From Acanthochromis polyacanthus (taxonomy: Eukaryota; Chordata; Actinopteri; Pomacentridae): a DNA stretch of 64,000 nucleotides. Both the position numbers and the translations under genes were made by a program. The notes beneath the pieces are model-generated. The model did not search any database, was not told the origin of the DNA, and saw only the letters and a program-made list of their open reading frames with translations. The DNA lies in contig NC_067131.1 of the NCBI RefSeq assembly GCF_021347895.1, positions 5,484,653-5,548,652 of the forward strand, read 5' to 3'. Position 1 is the stretch's first letter. Each line of letters begins with the position of its first letter. Shown here piece by piece: positions 59,267 to 64,000 of this stretch.

Positions 59267-62200
59267 GTATGGAGGACCTAAAGCTGAAGCTATCAGACAG
59301 AACAGAGCAATAAATAAGGTTCTAAAGGTCAGGATTCAGCTGTGGAGTTCATTAAAGATGCAGTTTGTGCTGCTTTAAAGTCAGTTTCTCTACTGGAAAG
59401 TATTGTATAAATAGTGGAAACTTCACTTTTCTCAGAGTTATTATTGTATTTGCTTTGTTCTTGTTGGAGATTAAAAAAACTACATTTACTACATCTGCTT
59501 CCTACTAAAAATACAGTCTTTGGTCAATTTTTTTAACCAATCTTTGAGGCTGTAACATCAGTAGGATTTGATTTCTGGCAAATATAGAAAGACAAGATTC
59601 AAATTTTTTGGGGATATTTTGACATCAAAATGGTGCTGCTCCATTAGTTCAGATTTTGTTCAAAGTTTATTGTTGTTGTTTTTTTTTTTGGTCCTGTCAG
59701 ACAAATTTTGGGCAGTTTTGAAAATCTCATACCTTTTCAGACCTGGGAATTTTTAAATGTTGCCCCTTAAGCCATTTTAAAGGTTCAATATCTCCAGAAA
59801 TAAAACTCCCACAATCATTAAATTTTATGAGGACACAGAATAGTTTCCAGCAGATCCAAACAAACTGCACCAACAAACATCAAAATTATTGATTAGTTGG
59901 TCTTGAAAGTGGGAAAAAATGCTAAATGTCAGTTTTTTTTTTACAGGTACTGGCTTTGATAAATTACATAATTTTGGTCATTTTTAAAGATAACATGACG
60001 TTTAACTCTGTCTGCAGGTTTTGGGGTTCAGAGGATTAATATACTTTGTAGTATTAAGTCAGAGACATGATGTAGAATCAATCTTTAAATAATTATACTA
60101 TGAGGATGTATTTGCACATATAGAATCTAAACAGGAAATAAAAAATAACTGAACTATTTTACTTTTCTAAAGTAAGTAACTAAAGTAAAATCAGTGAAAG
60201 ACTTGAGTATGTCTGTAATGGAGTATCTTAAATCAGTAGATGATCTGAATACTTTCTCCACCCTGGTGGGGTTGTAGGTATTTTCTACTACATTATATCT
60301 TTTACTATTCTGTGATTTTCCGAAAAGCACAAACATATCTAGATAAAGGTTTAATTTGACCAATGTTTAGCATAAAACACCAATTTGTCTGCATTCTGTT
60401 GAATTTCTATGCACCCGTTTGTCTCCTTTCTACATTGACATTGATTTATGTAAAGGAAAACACTAACTTCATCCATGTTTTCTGAATATTAATGAAGACA
60501 TGTTGTCCAACCTGTCATCTTCGCTTGTTTTTGAGGCTGTGACATCTGCACATTTTGCACTTTTTTCTTCCAGAGTTGACAAATTCTCCAGTTGTTTTTG
60601 ACAAACTGAACATTTTCGTGTTTTTCCGACTTGTTTTTAACTTTTATTTCCCATCATTCCTTCTTCTGAGGTCACTGGTCTCATCGCGTCAACGTGGAAC
60701 ATCCCCATGTTCAGCTTCGTGGGTCAATCCTCCAAAATGGATAACGGTGAGATCTACGACTCCTACATCAAAGTGGTTCCTCCTCTTAAAAGAAGCTCGG
60801 AGGTCCTGGTGAAGACTCTGGAGTTCTTCGGCTGGACTCACGTGGCCATGATCGGAGGAGGACTGGACTCCAACACTTGGGACAAAGTGGACGCTTTGTG
60901 GAAGACGGTGGAGGATCCGCTGAGAGCTCAGTTCAAGCTGAACGCAGCCGTGAAGTTCGACACCAGCGACCCTCAGCTGCTTCACCAGAAAGTTAAATAC
61001 ATCTCAACGGTGGCCAGAGGTAAGAGGAGAGTTTCTATGAGGCATCTGAGGCGACCATGAATCCACCTCATCTGGACAAACGTTTTCTTCTGCAGTTATC
61101 GTGGTTCTGACCAACAGAGATGACGCCATGAATCTGCTGCTGGAGGCCGAGCGTCAGGGTCTGATGAACGGGGACTACGTCTTCTTCCTCGTCCAGCATT
61201 TTGAGGTCAGTGGCAGCGTGGTGAGTAAAACCAAGAAAACACATCAAAAGGAACACGTGTTCTGGAGGTAAATCACTAAGAAGTGGGGCGCTGGGGGAAA
61301 GCGGTTGATGAAGTGGAAGAAAGATGAGTTAAAATTGATTGCAAATAGACAGAAAACGGCCACAAAGAAACACAAAACAACTAGAAACAGACAGAAAAGT
61401 ATCACAGATGCACAAAAAAACTACAAATGGACAGAAAACAAACATGAAGAGACACGATACAACTACAAACATAAGATATTTACCACAAAGAAACACAAAA
61501 AACTACAATAAGACAGAAAACCATCACAAATAGGCAATGAACAGCTACAAACAGACATAAAATGATGAAAAAGAGACAAAAACAACAACAAAAGAACAGA
61601 AAATAACCAAAAATAGACACAAATCAACTACAAAGAGTCAGAAAACCATCACATATTGGCCCAAAACAACCACCAACAGACAAAAACAACCAAAAGACAG
61701 ATATTTAGTAGAAAGAGGTACAAAACATCTATAAACATACAGAAAATCACCACAAAGACACACAAAACAACTACAAAGAGACAGAAAACCATCACATATA
61801 GTCCCCAAAACAACTGCAAATACACTAGAACAATCAAAAGACACAGAAATTTAGTATAAAGAAGTACAAAAAAACTACAAACACCTTGATAATGATCACA
61901 AAGAGACACAAAACAATTACAAATTGTCAAATCAAATGAGCATCTTCACAAATTCCTGTCTTTTTAGCTTGAAATCCCCTCTTCATGTTCCGTACTATGT
62001 ACCATGTTCCGTATGACAGCTCACTGACTTGGGGAACAATAAAACTTTGTAAAATCAGCCTGCACATTCGAGGTATTTTAGTAGAAACAGGTCCACAGAT
62101 CTCAGACTGACGCTGACAGACGCAGCTTCTCTTTTGCAGCCAGCAGACGTTGACTACATCAGCTGAAATGATGCAGCAGCAGCAGGTTTTAGCAGCGAGC

Positions 62201-62879
62201 TAATTAAGCTAATGGTGCGTCTATGAGTGTGTTGAAAACGTCGTCTACAGCTGACTCTTCCAGCTGACTCATTTTAAAGCAAGAAGGAGGTTTAAAGCAG
62301 AGATAAAGAGTCTTTGTACTTTAAATGTTCCTTTGAACATTCATTTCCCACAAAATATGAGGAAAAATGAAAGGTACCAGAGCATTATTCTGCTAAATAT
62401 AGCCAGGTCCATCTTCATCATCTTCAGTTCCTCTTTACTAATTCATTTCTGGGATTAATCTCTTCATCGGTACAGGACAACTTGTGGAAAAACGCCTTGA
62501 ACAGCAGGTTAAACCAGGCGGCAATCAGAGCTTTCGACATGACCTTCATCATCGGACAGAAAGCCTACGAAGGCTACGAGTATTACGACTTCTATGGGGA
62601 AGTTTTCCAAAGACTAAAGGGTCACCCGTTTAGAAGCAACCTGACGTCTGAAAGAGAGGTAAGCAGGCGCTGATGACAGATTAAAAACCTAAAAAACACT
62701 TTTACATTCATCCTCCTTATTTACTTTATTCCAGGTGAGCCCCTACTCGGCCTACCTGCATGACGCCGTGCTTCTTTACGCCATGGGCCTGAGGGAAGTC
62801 CTGAGAGACGGAAAAAATCCTCATGACGGCCGGCAGCTTCTGCAGAGATTAAAAAACAAGCGCAGCATTCAATTTTATG
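58916..62879 (+). CDS. gucy2g: gucy2g (GC-G), receptor guanylate cyclase, 5' part: five exons, continues past the window
   Basis: This is the N-terminal part of a single-pass receptor guanylate cyclase, which converts GTP to cGMP on activation. Exons 58916-59266, 60671-61019, 61096-61205, 62476-62658 and 62735-62879 join in frame to 379 codons plus one base. They encode a signal peptide and the periplasmic-binding-protein-like extracellular domain. PACPEEAEV, TGLIASTWNIPMF and VSPYSAYLHDAVLLYA resemble mammalian GC-G more than natriuretic-peptide or retinal cyclases. Potential N-glycosylation sites are NMS, NYS, NVS and NLT. The transmembrane, kinase-homology and cyclase domains are not in the window. 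The adjacent divergent acsl5 matches mammalian Gucy2g-Acsl5 order. Human GUCY2G is a pseudogene; the exons here show no break. The start at 58916 is preferred over 58814 because it lies just 5' of a hydrophobic signal peptide and 36 bases after a TATA box begins. Confidence 0.88.
59500..59935 (+). repeat. 'ATATCTCCAG' family copy in gucy2g intron 1, halves in swapped order
   Basis: The 3' block (aatacagtctttggtcaatt to aaaatggtgctgctcca) comes first at 59500-59660 and the 5' block (gccattttaaaggttcaata, atctccag) follows at 59770-59935. This suggests two adjacent partial copies. Confidence 0.65.
60671..61019 (+). CDS. gucy2g: gucy2g coding exon 2
   Basis: Encodes residues 118-233 and one base, from VTGLIASTWNIPMFSF through FFGWTHVAMIGGG to KYISTVAR. 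The acceptor is ttctgag and the donor gtaaga. A 76-bp intron follows. Confidence 0.92.
61096..61205 (+). CDS. gucy2g: gucy2g coding exon 3 (alternative end at 61220)
   Basis: Encodes residues 234-270, VIVVLTNRDDAMNLLL and GDYVFFLVQHFE. A second in-frame donor 15 bases downstream (GTG/gtgagt at 61220) would add VSGSV. The upstream donor fits the family, in which this position runs straight into the next exon (DNLW here). Confidence 0.88.
61330..61935. repeat. T-poor tandem array in gucy2g intron 3
   Basis: Degenerate units built from acagaaaaccatcac, aagagacacaaaacaac and tacaaacagac. The strand has few T bases. The open frames on both strands are composition artefacts. Confidence 0.8.
62476..62658 (+). 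CDS. gucy2g: gucy2g coding exon 4
   Basis: Encodes residues 271-331, starting DNLWKNALNSRLNQAA and containing YEYYDFYGEVFQRL and a potential glycosylation site NLT. A 76-bp intron follows, the same length as the intron after exon 2. Confidence 0.92.
62735..62879 (+). CDS. gucy2g: gucy2g coding exon 5 (last in window)
   Basis: Encodes residues 332-379 and one base: VSPYSAYLHDAVLLYAMGL, DGRQLLQRLKN. The donor is TATG/gtagct. The next exon is not found before 64000, so the intron is at least 1.1 kb. Confidence 0.9.
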
Positions 62880-64000
62880 GTAGCTATGACCTGTAATGGC
62901 TGTTTTATGAGGTTCAAGCTGTAATTTTGAAGGCTCTTACCCTTAATTTTCAAAACAATAAGAGCATTTAGTAAAAGGAATGTCCCAATCCAGATCCTGA
63001 GACTGGAGACGAATTAGATTGAAAAAAACTAGTGCACAGATTGTAACGTCATTTTCACAGGTTGAGCTGCAGCCATGATTAATGGAAACATGACTTATTC
63101 TATATCTCTTGATTAGTGATAGTATGACTTGTTCTATACTTGTAGCTCTGATTAGTGGTACTATGACTTGTTCTACACCTCCTGATTACTTCTACAGTGT
63201 TCATGCAGAGCAAAAAAAAAAAAAATCAAGGAAATTATTTGTCACAAATTTATGTCCAACCCTTTTGTTTACATCTCTAAAACCGCAGTTTTAAGTCACG
63301 AATACATGATTTAGGCCACAACAACTGCCAATAATTATTACACTGACATATAGGAATGAAATCCCAGGATGATTTGCCACATTAAATCTGGCCAGAGGTC
63401 ATTAAGCATCACAGAAGTCTTTGTCATGGTGCCCCTTAACTAGCTAAACTATGCTCTGTACTTGCCACAGCAAAACTACCATGTTTAACAGAAAGAGGCT
63501 CCCCTTGGTGGTGCAACCAGGTACTACAGCTAATCTACAATACTTGAAATGTGCATTATCTTGAAAAATGGAATCAGGTATCAGCAGATATTAAATATTA
63601 AATGGTTTGAATTGGATCAGGGGCCAAAAACATGACAATGTCTTCCCTCGTCTTTACTTTATAAATAGTGAGGTAATTTGTTGACATACATAATATTGTC
63701 CATTTAGGTTATCTTGTATTTTGCTGTTAAAAATGTTCAAAAACAGATAATGCTGCTGCAATATATATACTATATATTATATACTGGATGATAGCATTAA
63801 GAATAAAAGAGTTCATGTATTGTCAGATCACATCTCTCTATAATACCCTCACTGAATAGATACAATAAATAGATATTTAAAGAGGTTTTCTGCACATCAG
63901 GTGGGAACGGCATGAAATCTGATACAGGTGAAATTTTAAATTAAGAACCCGAAGATGTGAAGTTTTAAAATAATAAACATCTATAGCCTGGTTCCCTTTT
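62880..64000 (+). other. gucy2g: gucy2g intron 5 (incomplete), with repeats
   Basis: Intron beginning at the gtagct donor. It carries a short 47-bp tandem repeat at 63092-63185 (gtatgacttgttctata) and 'GTCATTAAG' family copy D at 63396-63615. The next exon is outside the window. Confidence 0.65.
63396..63615 (+). repeat. 'GTCATTAAG' family, copy D
   Basis: It contains aggtcattaagcatcacaga, gtcatggtgccccttaac, agaggctccccttggtgg and ggtatcagcagatattaaat. The last block also follows copy A, defining a unit longer than 200 bp. Confidence 0.7.

Noticed and set aside
61305..61930. Basic open frames on plus and cysteine/phenylalanine-rich frames on minus
   Set aside because: The region is a degenerate tandem array inside a gucy2g intron; frames arise from the skewed base content.
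1..64000. CRISPR arrays, bacterial operons, integrated viruses
   Set aside because: No regular spacer-repeat arrays, ribosome-binding-site-led operons or viral gene sets were seen; all tandem arrays are minisatellite or satellite type.

Overview
The window looks like nuclear DNA of a teleost fish, probably a percomorph. It has vertebrate-style split genes with GT-AG introns, a low gene density in AT-rich DNA, and fish-type dispersed elements: a tRNA-headed SINE resembling the AFC family, decayed Tc1-like transposons, MITEs and a non-LTR reverse-transcriptase fragment. The species cannot be named from sequence alone.

The right third holds the recognisable genes. On the minus strand, 54830 down to 43192, lies a complete and intact long-chain acyl-CoA synthetase gene, acsl5. 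It has 20 coding exons that join without any frame break into 683 codons, a probable untranslated first exon near 56321, and a polyadenylation signal at 43141. Head to head with it, on the plus strand from 58916, are the first five coding exons of a receptor guanylate cyclase, gucy2g (GC-G). These encode the signal peptide and most of the extracellular ligand-binding domain; the rest of the gene lies beyond 64000. In mammals Gucy2g and Acsl5 are also neighbours in this divergent order, so the pair is conserved synteny.

The left 43 kb holds almost no coding sequence. Two short minus-strand first exons are visible. One at 25468-25533 closely resembles an alternative first exon of ankyrin-G (ank3). 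One at 40603-40638 sits in a CpG-rich, promoter-like block; its gene is not identified, and it could be another alternative ank3 start or the start of a different gene. Both end in phase 0 and read leftward, so most of the left side is probably 5' intron of a gene whose body lies before position 1.

The remaining sequence is repeats and unassigned noncoding DNA. The main items are: two copies of a TACAGG-ended MITE (2613-3090 and 49787-50165, the second splitting a reverse-transcriptase fragment); a large decayed Tc1-like transposon (12343-13350) and a separate 3' end of the same type (8306-8551); a roughly 623-bp MITE with nested terminal repeats (30760-31382); a C-poor minisatellite with a nearly identical 281-bp higher-order unit (17012-17980); a roughly 112-bp satellite on the 3' side of acsl5 (41640-42770) with related units on its 5' side (55290-55590); a perfect 25-bp hairpin (24300-24356); and several dispersed repeat families with multiple copies in this window. 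I found no viral, bacterial, CRISPR or toxin system.
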